Made by a program: the position numbers and the translations under genes
In this document: piece by piece, positions 25,850 to 35,810 of the stretch
Position numbering within the stretch: the first letter of the stretch is position 1
Layout of the letters: each line of letters opens with the position of its first letter
The notes under the pieces: generated by a model
The model's database searches: none
Seen by the model: the letters and a program-made list of their open reading frames with translations, nothing else
Told to the model about the DNA's origin: nothing
DNA from: Doryteuthis pealeii
Lineage: Eukaryota; Mollusca; Cephalopoda; Myopsida; Loliginidae
DNA length: 64,000 nt
Direction: 5' to 3'
Assembly (NCBI GenBank): GCA_023376005.1
Contig: CM042176.1
Coordinates: forward strand, 15,196,091-15,260,090

Positions 25850-27278
25850 GCAGGAGAGTTTGATAAGCCCCGGTGTATTGACGTCGATTCGACGAAGATC
25901 TCTCGCTCTTCTCGAGTAAACAATGTTGACTAAATTGGGAAAAGGTTGTCGAAACAAATCCGATGGACGTTTGTTTTTTGAGGCAATAAAGAATAATCCC
26001 CAATCTGGTCAGGTCAGAATGTTCATTGGCTGATAATGTGATATATTCAGCTACGTGGTTTGACTACTGTTGGCTACAAATGGCATGATCAAAGTGCCCG
26101 TTGTTCAGATTCGCTCATGGTTTTATGTGATTAAAAAATGTGTCTCTTAATTATAATCTTTATCTGTATTCTTTCTAGACTTCTGGTGGTTTTTTTTCGT
26201 AAATTGGGATCTAGACGGTGTCCCATACTTTGTACCCAAGCGCTTTCGACCATTTCGCCGGTCGCCATCGGATATTGTAGTTTATTTCTCATTTGAATTT
26301 ATATATTTATTTATTTATTTATTAATTTATTTATTGTTCATTGAAATTAAGAGAGTCTATGGTATTTGGTGGTTGCTAAGATTAGTGTGTTAGTTATTGA
26401 AAATGTTTAGTATACCATTGTCAGTGTTAAATGCAGTGTTTTGAATGGTTTCAACCCTTCCTCTGATTTCCAAACTTTCCAAACCCTTTTCCAATCCTTT
26501 TGGGACTGTTCCAAGTGCACCAACTACAATTATAAGAAATATGTCTTTAAAGTGACAATTATACATTCGGCTATCATGTGGTATATTCAACTACGTGGTC
26601 CCATCTATGGGTTAAATAGAAAAATGTATTTATAAAAAAATTGTATTATCCATTAAGAATTGATTTATTTTCAAAACTTTATCGGCATTAAATGACCCAG
26701 TGAGGTTGATATGCCATAAAAACAAAACCAAACCAAACCAAACTAGCTACGTGGTGCGACCACTGTTGGCCATGATTAGCCTGATCATGTTAAGGGTATT
26801 TGCCTGCTCATCCCACTTATAAGGGCTGGACACAAGGTCTCGTTTTTACGTGGGCGCATAAAAATTGCGTCGATCTGGAGGGGGATGGCCCCTGGGATCG
26901 ACGCTATTAATTGTACTCTACCGGTCCAGAGGCCGAAGCACACTGGACCCCCAGCCGAGGCCGGGTGGATTAGGTAAGAATCAGAGCACAGTAACTGGAA
27001 CAGATACTACACTTCGATCCTCCCTTCTAATCCATGGTAAGTAAATAAAGTAAAGTCGTTAAATAGATTTTTTCTTCCTCACATTTGAAGATCGACAAAA
27101 AGAAGCCCGACACACCAAAAACAGGGTCTCGCAGACTTTTTATTTCCAGTAATAATTAATTTTTCCTTAAACCAACGAACGCCCTGATGAAGGTCTATCA
27201 AAACAGGCTGAAACACTGCAGCGTATGCGAAATAAAGATTAATCGTTTATAAACTTGCGTGATCAATTTTTTTACAAT

Positions 27279-27300
<22 letters not shown>
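25850..27300. repeat. AT-rich repeats and one GC-rich satellite unit
   Basis: It contains a ~430-bp unclassified repeat, (TTTA)n at 26300-26335, the dispersed motif CGGCATTAAATGACCCAGTG ending in AAAACCAAACC (26690-26745), one diverged unit of the GC-rich repeat seen in tandem at 30160-30895 (26815-26965), and a stem-CGAAAC motif at 27184-27214. Open frames here are short and unrecognised. Duplicates are in 15450-16860 and 18430-19860. Confidence 0.55.
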
Positions 27301-27329
<29 letters not shown>

Positions 27330-27425
27330 AGATTCATCGAGAAGGCTGATAGATAGCTAGCTAGATCGATATGTATAGACTGACACACACACACACACAC
27401 ACACCACACACAAATATATATATAA

Positions 27426-27461
<36 letters not shown>

Positions 27462-27480
27462 GTGTGTGTCAGTCTATACA
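27280..27480. repeat. TA/CA tracts forming an inverted pair
   Basis: TCATCGAGAAGGCTGATAG with TAGCTAGCTAGATCGATATG at 27333-27372 is mirrored by CATATCGATCTAGCTAGC at 27478-27500, with (CA)n and (TA)n between. It is another foldback-type structure. Confidence 0.75.
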
Positions 27481-27529
27481 TATCGATCTAGCTAGCTATC
27501 TATCAGCCTTCTCGATGAATCTGGGTATT

Positions 27530-27910
27530 TTGAACGGAACGAATTCCAATAACGCTGAACATAACCCTTCTTTACTTACCTGTCGTTTGACATACCTTAA
27601 ATCCAACCAACCAACCAACCAACCAACTTTTGTCATTCTTATCTTTAACTCTTCGTAGACTTGTTAATTCTTTTGAATCAATAAAACAATGTCTTCGTCA
27701 TAAAATAACCCAGCCAGGGTTGACTTGCCGTAAAACCCAACCAACCAACCTTTAACTCTTCGTAGACTTGTTAATTCTTTTGAATCAACAAAACGTCTTC
27801 GGCATAAATAACCCAGCAAGGGTTGACATGCCGTAAAACCCAACCAACCAACCTTTAACTCTTTGTAGACTTTTTAAATTCTTTTAACAATTTTCTTTTC
27901 TGTTTTTCAG
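27530..27910 (+). other. intron 3' part and splice acceptor
   Basis: The intron holds two copies of a ~110-bp direct repeat (TTTAACTCTTCGTAGACTTG to ATAACCCAGC-AGGGTTGAC, each followed by CCAACCAACC). It ends with a strong pyrimidine tract and acceptor, AATTTTCTTTTCTGTTTTTC then AG at 27909-27910. The acceptor defines the exon at 27911. Confidence 0.65.
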
Positions 27911-28401
27911 ATGAAACCCACACTGCTTTTTCGCAGCCCTACTTTACAAATCGGACATATATCTATTACAAACTGCCCATCACAGTCGTGTTAATCATAA
28001 TCGTCAGCGGCACGTCTATCTTCATCTCCAAGCTGGTCAATAGAGTGTACAACACCTACAAGGACAACTGGGCAATCCGTGAGGACGTCACCGACGTGAG
28101 TGACCAGACCAAGGACCTTATTCGAAACCAGATGAGGCTTGCAGACAGCCTCGGTTTAAAAGACTCCAGTGCCTCAAATGCTTGGCTTCAGAGGTACATC
28201 GATACCTGGGTACAGCGGGTTGCCAATAACAGGGCATCGAAAGTGAGTACGTGTGAAGTTGCTTCTCACCGTTCGAGCAGCATTAGAATAGAGAGTGTTT
28301 CGGACAGTGGTAATGATGTCACTGCCCACGTTGTGGTCATCGAAGTCGGTTCGAGTCAGGGGCCGGCCATTGAGGACATCACAAAAACAGATTATATTTG
28401 A
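27911..28401 (+). CDS. terminal exon of an unrecognised membrane protein gene
   Basis: From the acceptor at 27910, an open frame in phase 2 (first full codon GAA at 27913) runs 162 codons to a TGA at 28399-28401. Around residues 24-42 of the exon product there is a hydrophobic stretch, LPITVVLIIIVSGTSIFI, that looks like a transmembrane helix. It is followed by a hydrophilic tail of ~115 residues with DNWAIREDV, acidic and serine-rich segments and a GPAIEDITKTDYI terminus. Unlike every other frame here, it is free of low complexity and has even codon use. Upstream exons are not in the intact copy's neighbourhood as far as I can see. I do not recognise the family; the frame is real but the function is unknown. 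Broken duplicates lie at 17462-17800, 55135-55330 (minus) and 55325-55715. The GTG at 27988 is not a start. Confidence 0.75.
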
Positions 28402-28685
28402 TCTTTGTTAAAGAAAAAAAATCTTTTAAAAGTATTCTTATTGTCAGACTGAAATACATACGCACAGACTTAGGTAACGGTAGTCACATGAATACATTTT
28501 TTCAATTATTTTTTTTTCTTTCTATTTTTAAATAATTAAAAAAAAATCTAGTATGTTTTTTCTGGTCATCTTCTTTTAGCCATTTAAGTTGCGGTTTCGG
28601 AGATTTAAGAAAAGATTATAAGAATATAACTGGAGGTTAATTCTTTTGCCAAGAACATAATCATTTTGACTAATAAATATGGACA
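28402..28685 (+). other. 3' flank/UTR of the exon
   Basis: AT-rich, with A and T homopolymers and no second frame. No single convincing AATAAA stands out; AATAAATATGG at 28673 is the nearest candidate for a poly(A) signal. Confidence 0.4.
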
Positions 28686-28687
28686 GA

Positions 28688-29145
<458 letters not shown>

Positions 29146-29199
29146 GATGATATCTATCTCTTTATATGTATATACATATATGTGTATGTGTATATATAT

Positions 29200-29278
29200 G
29201 TGTTTGATCATCTATCTATCTATGTCAGTCTGTACATATCTATCTATCTATCTATCTATTTATCTATCTATCTCTCTT

Positions 29279-29317
<39 letters not shown>

Positions 29318-29466
29318 CTTTTTTCTATCAATCTATCTCAATCTTTTCATATCTATCTATCTATCTATTTATCTATCTATGTCAGTCTGTACATACCTCT
29401 TTATCTATGTCAGTCTGTACATATCTATCTCTTTTTTCTATCTATCTATCTATCTCAATCTTTTCA

Positions 29467-29503
<37 letters not shown>

Positions 29504-29626
29504 CAATCTTTTCATATCTATCTATCTATGTATCTAACTCAATCTTTTCATATCTATCTATCTATCTATCTATCTCAATCTTTTCATATCTATCTATCTA
29601 TCTATCTATCTATGTCAGTCTATACA

Positions 29627-29663
<37 letters not shown>

Positions 29664-29686
29664 CTATCTATCTATCAGTCTTTACA

Positions 29687-29722
<36 letters not shown>

Positions 29723-29724
29723 AA
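29200..29724. repeat. (ATCT)n array with CAGTC and CAATC interruptions
   Basis: About 520 bp of TATC repeats interrupted at intervals by GTCAGTCTGTACATA and CTCAATCTTTTCATA, giving a higher-order pattern. The 200-residue frames over it are artefacts. Noisy duplicates are at 53775-54290 (reverse) and 56530-57035. Confidence 0.95.
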
Positions 29725-29765
29725 AATCCAACCCATCTTTTTTAGCAATGACAAACGACCATAAT

Positions 29766-30045
29766 TGAAATAAAAATCTCTTCTTCCTTCTCGATGAATC
29801 TGGATATTTTGAACGGAACGAATTCCGATAACGTTGAATATCTTCCCCCTTCTTTACTTGCCCTGACAGCGGGGCTTAGAATACGCCGACTGCATCCTCT
29901 GTAGAGATGGAAGAATCCACCCCGAACGTGTGGTGGGGAGGGGCTCTTGTGTATGACATTATGCTGGATCCAGTGGTGAGGCTCCTATTCTGCATTTTCA
30001 CTTGTGCGAAGGAATCGGGCGTCGAAAGAATATAAAACAATGAAA
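29766..30045. repeat. direct repeat of 27505-27600 plus unknown sequence
   Basis: CTCGATGAATCTGG-ATTTTGAACGGAACGA, GAATTCC(G/A)ATAACG and CCTTCTTTACTT occur here and at 27505-27580, so related segments flank the exon. 29876-30000 is GC-richer and open on the minus strand (SLTTGSSIMSYTRAPP), but without splice or family support I do not call it coding. Confidence 0.5.
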
Positions 30046-31347
30046 TCTTAATATAATGGAGATTGTGCGTTTTTCTGTCTGTAACCGAAACTATCTCATT
30101 AACACAAGTCACAGTTCCCTTTGTTATTTACCCCCCTGTCTCCATGATTTTGCCCTATTAATGTGGGACCACCCACAAGCCGAGACTCATTGGGTGGCGG
30201 GCGCAAAAAATGCGTTAATCCCGACGGCATTCCCCCTCAAGGGAGGCTCCTCAGGCACTGGACAATAAACCCGCTGGGATCAACGATGTTAGCTTGTACG
30301 GTCCTGGGCCGAAGTTACTGGACCCCCGGCTATTTACCACGTATCCCACGTGTACGGGTTAGCCACAAGGCCCTATTAATGTAGGACCACCCACGAGCTG
30401 AGACTCATGGGTGGCGGGTGCAAAAATGCTTTGATCTCGTCAGCATTCCCCTCAAAGGGACGCCTTATGCATTGGGCAATAACCCCAGTACTACCCCTTT
30501 AAGTCAGGGGAGCAAGTGTTGCCTGGGGGTATGGCCCTCCGAGATAAACGATGTTAGCTTGCAAGGTTCGGGGCCGAAGCCCCTGGACCTCCGGCTGGGC
30601 CGGGTTACATGATATTTACCGCGTACCCCACTTGTACGGGTCAGGCACAAAGTCCCTATTAACGTGGGACCACCCACAAGCCGAAGCTCATGGAGTGGCG
30701 GGTAAAAAATTGCGTCGATCCCGTCGGCATTCCCGCTCAAGGGGGGCGCCTCAGGCACTGGGCAATAAACCCAGCCCTGCCCTTTAAAAGAGGGGGCAGG
30801 TGTTGCCTGGAGGGATGGCCCCCTGGGATCGACGCTATTAACTCGTAAAGATCCAGGGCCGAAGCCACTGGACCCCCGGCGTGGGCCGGATCTACATAAT
30901 AATAACATGCAATTGTATTTATATATATAACAAAATATCGGTTTACAGTGTGAACGGGAAGGCTAATTTGCATATTGATATTAAAAAATATTTGGATAAA
31001 TATGTGTTTAGTATTATTGATTTCTAATTGTTTGGTTTTATTTTAATGAATATGAGCAAAAATCTCGGAGATAAATCAAAAGAAATCCATTAACAAGAAG
31101 AAATAATTGTAATTTTATTCTTTACTTCTTATTTTAACTAAATAATTAAATTATGAAAATTTAGCAATGAAAGACGAAAGTGATGGAAGAGTAAGTTTTA
31201 GTTGTTCTATTTTTCGATTATACCCCCCCTCCTATTTCAAATCTTTTTATCTACATTCTTATTTAGTTTAATAAGACTTTCTAATTTAATATATTTTATT
31301 TCATTAAAACTTACATTCTTGCACCCGGGGGGTGCATATATTTGCTA
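30046..31347 (+). mobile_element. Helitron-like element with GC-rich tandem core
   Basis: The 5' end is TCTTAATATAATGGAGATTG then TGCGTTTTTCTGTCTGTAAC. The 3' end is the hairpin GCACCCGGGGGGTGC, then ATATATTTG, then CTAG at 31344-31347 followed by T. These are Helitron hallmarks: 5' TC, a hairpin ~10 nt before CTRR, insertion between A and T. The core is a tandem array (30160-30895) and the 3' half (30900-31340) is AT-rich and shared with 40407-41046. There is no helicase frame. This layout resembles Helentron-associated short elements, which in molluscs often carry tandem cores. Confidence 0.7.
30160..30895 (+). repeat. three tandem ~245-bp GC-rich units
   Basis: Each unit has GGACCACCCACAAGCCGA, ACTCATGGGTGGCGGGTG, a CCCCTCAA-GGGA segment, GGGCAATAAACCC, GATCAACGATGTTAGCTTG and CCGAAGC-CTGGACC-CCGGC. 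Unit starts are near 30160, 30385 and 30668. Diverged single units occur at 16385-16550, 18705-18880 and 26815-26965. GC content is far above the surroundings. Confidence 0.85.
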
Positions 31348-31538
31348 GTAAAAGCAATAAGAAATAAAACTTGAAACAGTGAATATAACGTTACGGTATT
31401 ATGATTTATTTGCCTACTTTAAATCACTTACAGCGGCTCTTCCACCGCTACGATCCTAAGTATGCCACATTCAAGCAAAGTTTAAAAACCGATGGTTAGA
31501 TCATTATAATTGAACAGAAGGACTTTATTTCAATAGGA
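31348..31538. other. non-repetitive spacer
   Basis: AT-rich, no gene or repeat recognised apart from its own duplicates at 52020-52200 and 58613-58815. Confidence 0.4.
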
Positions 31539-31776
31539 GGGCCGGTTTAGCTCAGTCGGTAGAGCGTCCAACTAGGAACCACAAGGTTCCGGGTTCGATA
31601 GAAGCCCTAGCCAACTCAACGTATGAGTAACACAGGGATGTGTGCGGTAAAGGGAGGAGCTAACGGTAGGTGTAGCGCTCCGTCTCATGCGCCTTAAAAC
31701 AATTTCCTTGGTCTAGCGCTAGTGAAAAGGGGATAGACATTAGGCCACCCCGATGTCTTTACTTACTTTACTTTAT
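31539..31776 (+). repeat. tRNA-derived SINE, family A
   Basis: Head GCCGGTTTAGCTCAGTCGGT with an intact A box (TAGCTCAGTCGG) and B box GGGTTCGATAG. Body and tail as in the family; the tail is TGTCTTTACTTACTTTAC. The body carries a deletion after GGGGATAGAC. A detached tail fragment follows at 31795-31832 (GATACCGACATTAGG-CGCC to GACTTTACTTTT). Confidence 0.9.
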
Positions 31777-31839
31777 ATATATATACATGTCTGGTTGATA
31801 CCGACATTAGGACGCCCCGCCGACTTTACTTTTTATTGT

Positions 31840-31905
31840 GATGTAAGTAGTGACATAGTTTCAGTTACAGACAGACACCGAAATTCCATTATAATAAGTT
31901 TACAC
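31840..31905 (-). repeat. isolated Helitron-like 5' end
   Basis: GTGATGTAAGTAGTGACATA, TTACAGACAGACACCGAAAT and CCATTATAATAAG match the 5' terminus of the Helitron-like family on the minus strand. No 3' end is found nearby. Confidence 0.55.
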
Positions 31906-31946
31906 ATATACTTTTTATTCAGTATCCGAAAATGCGTTTCCAAACA

Positions 31947-32300
31947 ATCTATGTGGGTCACTCCGAAAGTAATGCCTCTTATTTTACTGTTGGTCCAAGA
32001 CGCCATGGGCAGGTGTTGGGGTATGATACATAGGTTGGAATCTATAATTTTATCTGTATTACAAATTACCGGGTTAGCTCAGTCGGTAGAGCGTTCGGCT
32101 ACAAACCACAAGGTTCCTAGTTCGATACTCGCCCTCGCCAACCCAGCGATAAGTAGCACAGGGATCTGTGCGGTAAAGTAAGGAGCTGATGGTAGGTGTG
32201 GCGCTCCACCTCAGATGCATAAAGACGACTTTACTTACTTACAAATTACAGTTAAATGACATTCTGGCAAGCTGGTGTCTGGCATGATACAGAGGCTTAT
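31947..32300. mobile_element. mariner-like remnant carrying a SINE
   Basis: TGGGTCACTCCGAAAGTAAT followed by GCCTCTTATTTTACTG resembles the conserved end of mariner-type elements. 32255-32300 continues after the SINE insertion at 32069-32241. No transposase frame remains. Duplicates are at 51250-51600 and 59215-59585. Confidence 0.4.
32069..32241 (+). repeat. SINE family A, short form
   Basis: Intact A box (TAGCTCAGTCGG) and B box (AGTTCGATACTC), but the body jumps from CTCCACCTCAGATGC to AAAGACGACTTTACTTACTT. It lacks the ~85-bp segment with GGGGATAGACTCCCTCG. Confidence 0.9.
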
Positions 32301-32344
32301 CATTTGAATTCTCCAAAAACAGCACCCGTTGACACTTATGCACC

Positions 32345-32361
32345 AATGTACATACATACAT

Positions 32362-32440
<79 letters not shown>

Positions 32441-32442
32441 TG
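32345..32442. repeat. (CA)n-(TA)n-(GT)n compound microsatellite
   Basis: Self-complementary run: CA repeats, TA repeats, then GT repeats, able to fold on itself. Confidence 0.95.
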
Positions 32443-33003
32443 TAAATGGAAGTGAATCCGACAGTATGAATAGAAATTTTTTTAGAAAAAACAAAAAGAT
32501 GTTATTAGTTTGCTGACAGATCTGTTTCGACCTTTTAAAGCAGTCTTTTCAAAGCAACTATATTATATTGTGACTACGGTTTAGGGCCGGGTTAGCTCAG
32601 TCGGTAGAGCGTTCGGCTAGAAACCCACAAGGTTCCTAGTTCGATACCGGTCCTCGCCAACTCAGCGTATGAGTAGCACAGGGATCTGTGCGGTAAAGTA
32701 CGGGGCTGATGGTAGGCGTGGCGCTCCCACCTCAGAAGCCAAAATAATCTCCTTGGTCTAGCGCTAGTAAAAGGGGGATAGACTCCCTCGCTGACTGGCT
32801 GGTACCCGACTTTAGGCCGCCCCGACGACTTTACTTCTTTTTTTTTTTTACTTACGGTTTATTTTATTCCGTCTTTCCTCTAAATATAGTTGCTCTGAAA
32901 ATGACCGCTTTTAAAAGGTCGAAACAGATCTGTCAGCAAACTAATAACATCTTTTGTTTTTTCTAAAATTTTCTATTCATATATATATGTGTAATGGAAT
33001 CTC
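32443..33003. repeat. foldback element interrupted by a SINE
   Basis: TTAGTTTGCTGACAGATCTG with TTTCGACCTTTTAAA (32497-32540) pairs with TTTTAAAAGGTCGAAACAGA with TCTGTCAGCAAACTAATAAC (32908-32950). A family A SINE sits in the loop at 32585-32850. Confidence 0.75.
32585..32850 (+). repeat. tRNA-derived SINE, family A, full length
   Basis: Best representative: head GGCCGGGTTAGCTCAGTCGG, B box AGTTCGATACC, CGCCAACTCAGCGTATGAGT, GGGGATAGACTCCCTCGCTG and tail CCGACGACTTTACTTCTTTT. Confidence 0.92.
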
Positions 33004-33310
33004 TCAAGTATCCTGAGATGTCGTCTGCAAAACAACCCAGGTCTCACAGGCGTACAAAAGGGCAGTGAGCACACAGACTCTGTATACACCCAGATTGGTG
33101 GAGATCTTAATGCCACGTTGGCTCTTCTCAAGCAAACCACAGGATCTCGTCGCTTTCTGAAACCCGAGGGAAATTTCTCTATCCAAAGAGTTGTCCTGTG
33201 ATAATGTGCTCCCAAGATAGACAAAATGATGGACAACTTTGAGGAGTTCACCATATACAAAGATAGTGAGATCCACAAAGCATTTGTTTGGGCAGACTGA
33301 TACATGACCA
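33004..33310 (-). pseudogene. LINE reverse transcriptase C-terminal fragment
   Basis: The minus-strand frame 33276-33004 encodes the region just after the RT catalytic core of RTE-like non-LTR elements: LLKVVHHFVYLGSTLS, then REI, then VYRVCVLTALLYACETW. These are family hallmarks (F-x-YLGST and LLY-x-CETW). The catalytic YADD part is not present, and the frame ends at a TA tract on the left. It lies downstream, on the minus strand, of the polyprotein's very end (33450-34120), the opposite of the normal order, so the two pieces are not one collinear element. A noisy reverse copy is at 50150-50545. Confidence 0.8.
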
Positions 33311-33449
33311 CAATCTTTTTTACATTTATAGCTTAATCCAAATATTGTACAGCCCTCCGGAGAAACAATCCATAATGTTCTGTATTCTCATCCTGCATAC
33401 ATGGCAATAGCGTAATCTTTACAGGTCATTGCCGTCCCTCACAATCCCA

Positions 33450-34120
33450 CAACTCCACCACCAGAACCCTTCCTTGCATGAGCCCTCAAATGACTCATCA
33501 AACCTGCTGCAGATCCACAAAGTTTGATGCAAATATGACATTGAAAAGACTTCCTTCCCGTTGAATGAGATGATTCAGATGAATCAGATGATAAAAATTT
33601 GATGCTTATGCACCACCATATGTCTCTTAAGACCAGAAGCCGACTTACAGACCTTGCCACAGATAACACAAGACACATTGTTTGCTCCTGGAATCTGCAT
33701 GGTTTGACCCAGGTGTGACTTCCTATGATTGACATATCCAGCCTTAGAAAGCAAAACTCGACCACATGTCAGACATTTCCAACCCTCCATGTTCTCTCCA
33801 ATATGACAGGTGAAACCCTTTCGAAGTTGACGCTTTAGGTTTTCATGCACGATTCTTTCACTCTCAAAACTGGTACAGCCATCATCCACATGAACTCTCC
33901 AGTCAGTTCTCTCCAGTGCCAGCTTTTCCCAGTTGTCAGGATTCATTTTTATTTTTACAAGGTTGTTTTTTAAGCAATCCTTATACCTCTTCCTAGGCTT
34001 ATGCTGCATACATACATACATAAATACATACACACAACCTTTACATACACCCTGCCCTGTCATCTGGCACTGCAGAATACACAGACTGTACCTTTTCTGA
34101 GAGGTAAGACACTCCAACTG
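33450..34120 (-). pseudogene. LINE polyprotein tail with C2H2-like fingers
   Basis: The minus-strand frame 34117-33584 begins with a KPRKRYKDCLKNNLVKI segment (the post-RT tail of RTE-like LINEs), then FESERIVHENLKRQLRK. Two C2H2-like fingers follow: CLTCGRVLLSKAGYVNHRKSH and CVICGKVCKSASGLKRHMVVH (Cys-x2-Cys, His-x3-4-His). A third, FQCHICIKLCGSAAGLMSHL with RAH, is in a shifted frame at 33560-33480, so at least one frameshift has occurred. Terminal zinc fingers are common in this LINE group. The 3' UTR continues to about 33340. A noisy copy is at 49390-50110 and a short UTR fragment at 39051-39110. Confidence 0.8.
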
Positions 34121-34149
34121 GGGCCACGTTTGGTTGTGTTTGGTAACCA

Positions 34150-34410
34150 GTAATGCCTGAAGACAGAATCACGGTAGCTGAGTGGTCCGTGAATCGAACT
34201 CTAAGTGATCCCGTGACATGTAATACTCCACTTCGGCCCTTACTTGGGATAGACGGGCGGTCGGAGAGGTCCTATCCAATCAGTCGGCTGGTCCTGTCAA
34301 ACCCTAGCACCTATATGATTGTCCCGACCGTATTCTTCAAATTTCTCTGATGGCAAACACCCAACCATTTTTATCATATGGATGCTTAAGTCGGAGGCTG
34401 AGGGTTAACC
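34150..34410. repeat. dispersed repeat, family C (SINE-like)
   Basis: It contains TAATACTCCACTTCGGCCCT, GGGATAGACGGGCGGTCGGA and CCTAGCACCTATATGATT, shared with 46610-46860 (65-75% identity by eye) and with its mirror at 49085-49370. On the minus strand ATGGTTAACCCTCAGCC could be an A-box-like tRNA remnant; this is weak. Confidence 0.6.
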
Positions 34411-34561
34411 ATTTGTTTAATTATACACTTGTTAATAAAAAAATGAGTTCTGGCAATCTATGAAATTATTATTAAAACACGAAGTTAATAAAAAAATATT
34501 TCTACCAAATTATGTTATTATTTTAAAATTGTTAAAAGTTAATGAAAATTATTTATACCTC

Positions 34562-34806
34562 TTTCGGTTTGGCTAAGTCGGTAGAGCGTCGGCCTAGGAT
34601 TCACAAGTTTTCGGGTTCGAATACCGGCCCTCGCCAACTCATCGTATGAGTAGTACAGAGATATCTGCGGTAAAGTGAGGAGCCGATGGTAGGAGTGGCG
34701 CTCCACCCCAGACGCTAAAAAACAATCCCAAAGACTAGCGCTAGTGAAAAGGGGATAGACTCCCTCGCTGTCTGGCTGATACCGACACTAGGCATCCTGA
34801 CGATAC
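34562..34806 (+). repeat. tRNA-derived SINE, family A
   Basis: Head CGGTTTGGCTAAGTCGGTAG (diverged A box), B box GGGTTCGAATACC, full body to ACTAGGCATCCTGACGATAC. Direct GTTAATGAAA sequences flank it at 34520 and 34815, possibly part of a longer target duplication. Confidence 0.9.
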
Positions 34807-34914
34807 ACACGAAGTTAATGAAACAATTCTAACGTTTTAATAAAAACCAAACCAAACAAAAACATTTATCTACACACTGTGAGCTTTTTTTTTGTTAGGC
34901 TCATATATGTTATA

Positions 34915-34990
34915 AATTTATGGAGATTCGGTCTCTATTTGTCTGTAACCAAAACTACGTTACTGCTTACGTCACAATTACCAAAAATCA
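34915..34990 (+). repeat. isolated Helitron-like 5' end
   Basis: ATTTATGGAGATTCGGTCTC, TGTCTGTAACCAAAACTACG and TTACTGCTTACGTCACAATT match the family's 5' terminus. The element is cut off at about 35106. Confidence 0.55.
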
Positions 34991-35074
34991 TCATAAATAA
35001 AGCTTAATAATAATAATTATAATAAATAAATAAAAACTATTTCTTAATTCTACATTAATGTAAGAGTTATTGTT

Positions 35075-35106
35075 AGAGATATGGAATTAATAGTCCAAGT
35101 TCAAAA
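35075..35106 (+). repeat. SINE family B head, cut at a junction
   Basis: ATGGAATTAATAGTCCAAG and TTCAAAACCTGG match the tRNA-like head of the family B copy at 48164-48400. The next base begins a GATA array instead of the SINE body, marking a join rather than an insertion boundary. Confidence 0.55.
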
Positions 35107-35238
35107 CCTGGGATACAATAGATAGATCAGTAGACTAGATAGATAGATAGATAGATAGATAGTAGACTTAGATAAAGAAGCATAGTTAGAGAGGCAGACA
35201 GACAATTAAATAGATAGATAAGTAGACATAGATAGATT

Positions 35239-35275
<37 letters not shown>

Positions 35276-35773
35276 TAGACTTAGATAGATAAGATAGATA
35301 GGTAGAGACTTAGATAGATAGATAGATAGATAAGTAGACTTAGATAGATAGATAGATAGATATGATAGATTAGACTTAGATAGATAGATAGATAGATAGA
35401 TAAGTAGACTTAGATAGATAGAATAGATAGATAGCTCAGATTTTATACAGATAGATAGATAGATAGATAGATTAGATAGATAGATAGATAGATAGATAGG
35501 ATAGATAAGTAGACTTGATAGTAGATAGATAGATTAGATAGTAGACTTAGATAGATAGATGAGTAGACTTAGTAGATAGATAGATAGATAGATTAGTACT
35601 TAGATAGATAGTAGATAGATAGAATAGATAGATAGACAGACTTAGATAGATAGATAGATAGAATAGATAGATAATAAGTAGACTTAGATAGATAGATAGA
35701 TAGATAGATAATAAAGAGATAGTTCAGAGACAGACAGACAGATCAAATAGATAGATAAGTAGACATAGATAGT

Positions 35774-35809
<36 letters not shown>

Positions 35810-35810
35810 C
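35107..35810. repeat. (GATA)n array with GTAGACTTA spacers, indel-rich
   Basis: GATA repeats interrupted by AAGTAGACTTAGATAGATA. Irregular single-base losses (GTAGATAG, GAATAGAT) contrast with the regular array at 62289-63015, of which this looks like a noisy copy. Confidence 0.95.

Noticed and set aside
27988..28401. GTG at 27988 as a translation start
   Set aside because: The frame is open upstream to a strong splice acceptor at 27910 and the start would cut a hydrophobic segment in half.
29200..29724. CRISPR-like spacing of repeats and short interruptions
   Set aside because: It is a eukaryotic tetranucleotide array; the interruptions are themselves repeated and not unique spacers.
30504..30908. 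134-codon frame in the GC-rich repeats as a gene
   Set aside because: It lies wholly within the tandem core of a Helitron-like element and is broken in the duplicate copies; high GC alone keeps the frame open.
32069..32140. Functional tRNA gene at the SINE heads
   Set aside because: A and B boxes are present but each head continues into the same SINE body and tail, and the cloverleaf is imperfect. These are SINE promoters.
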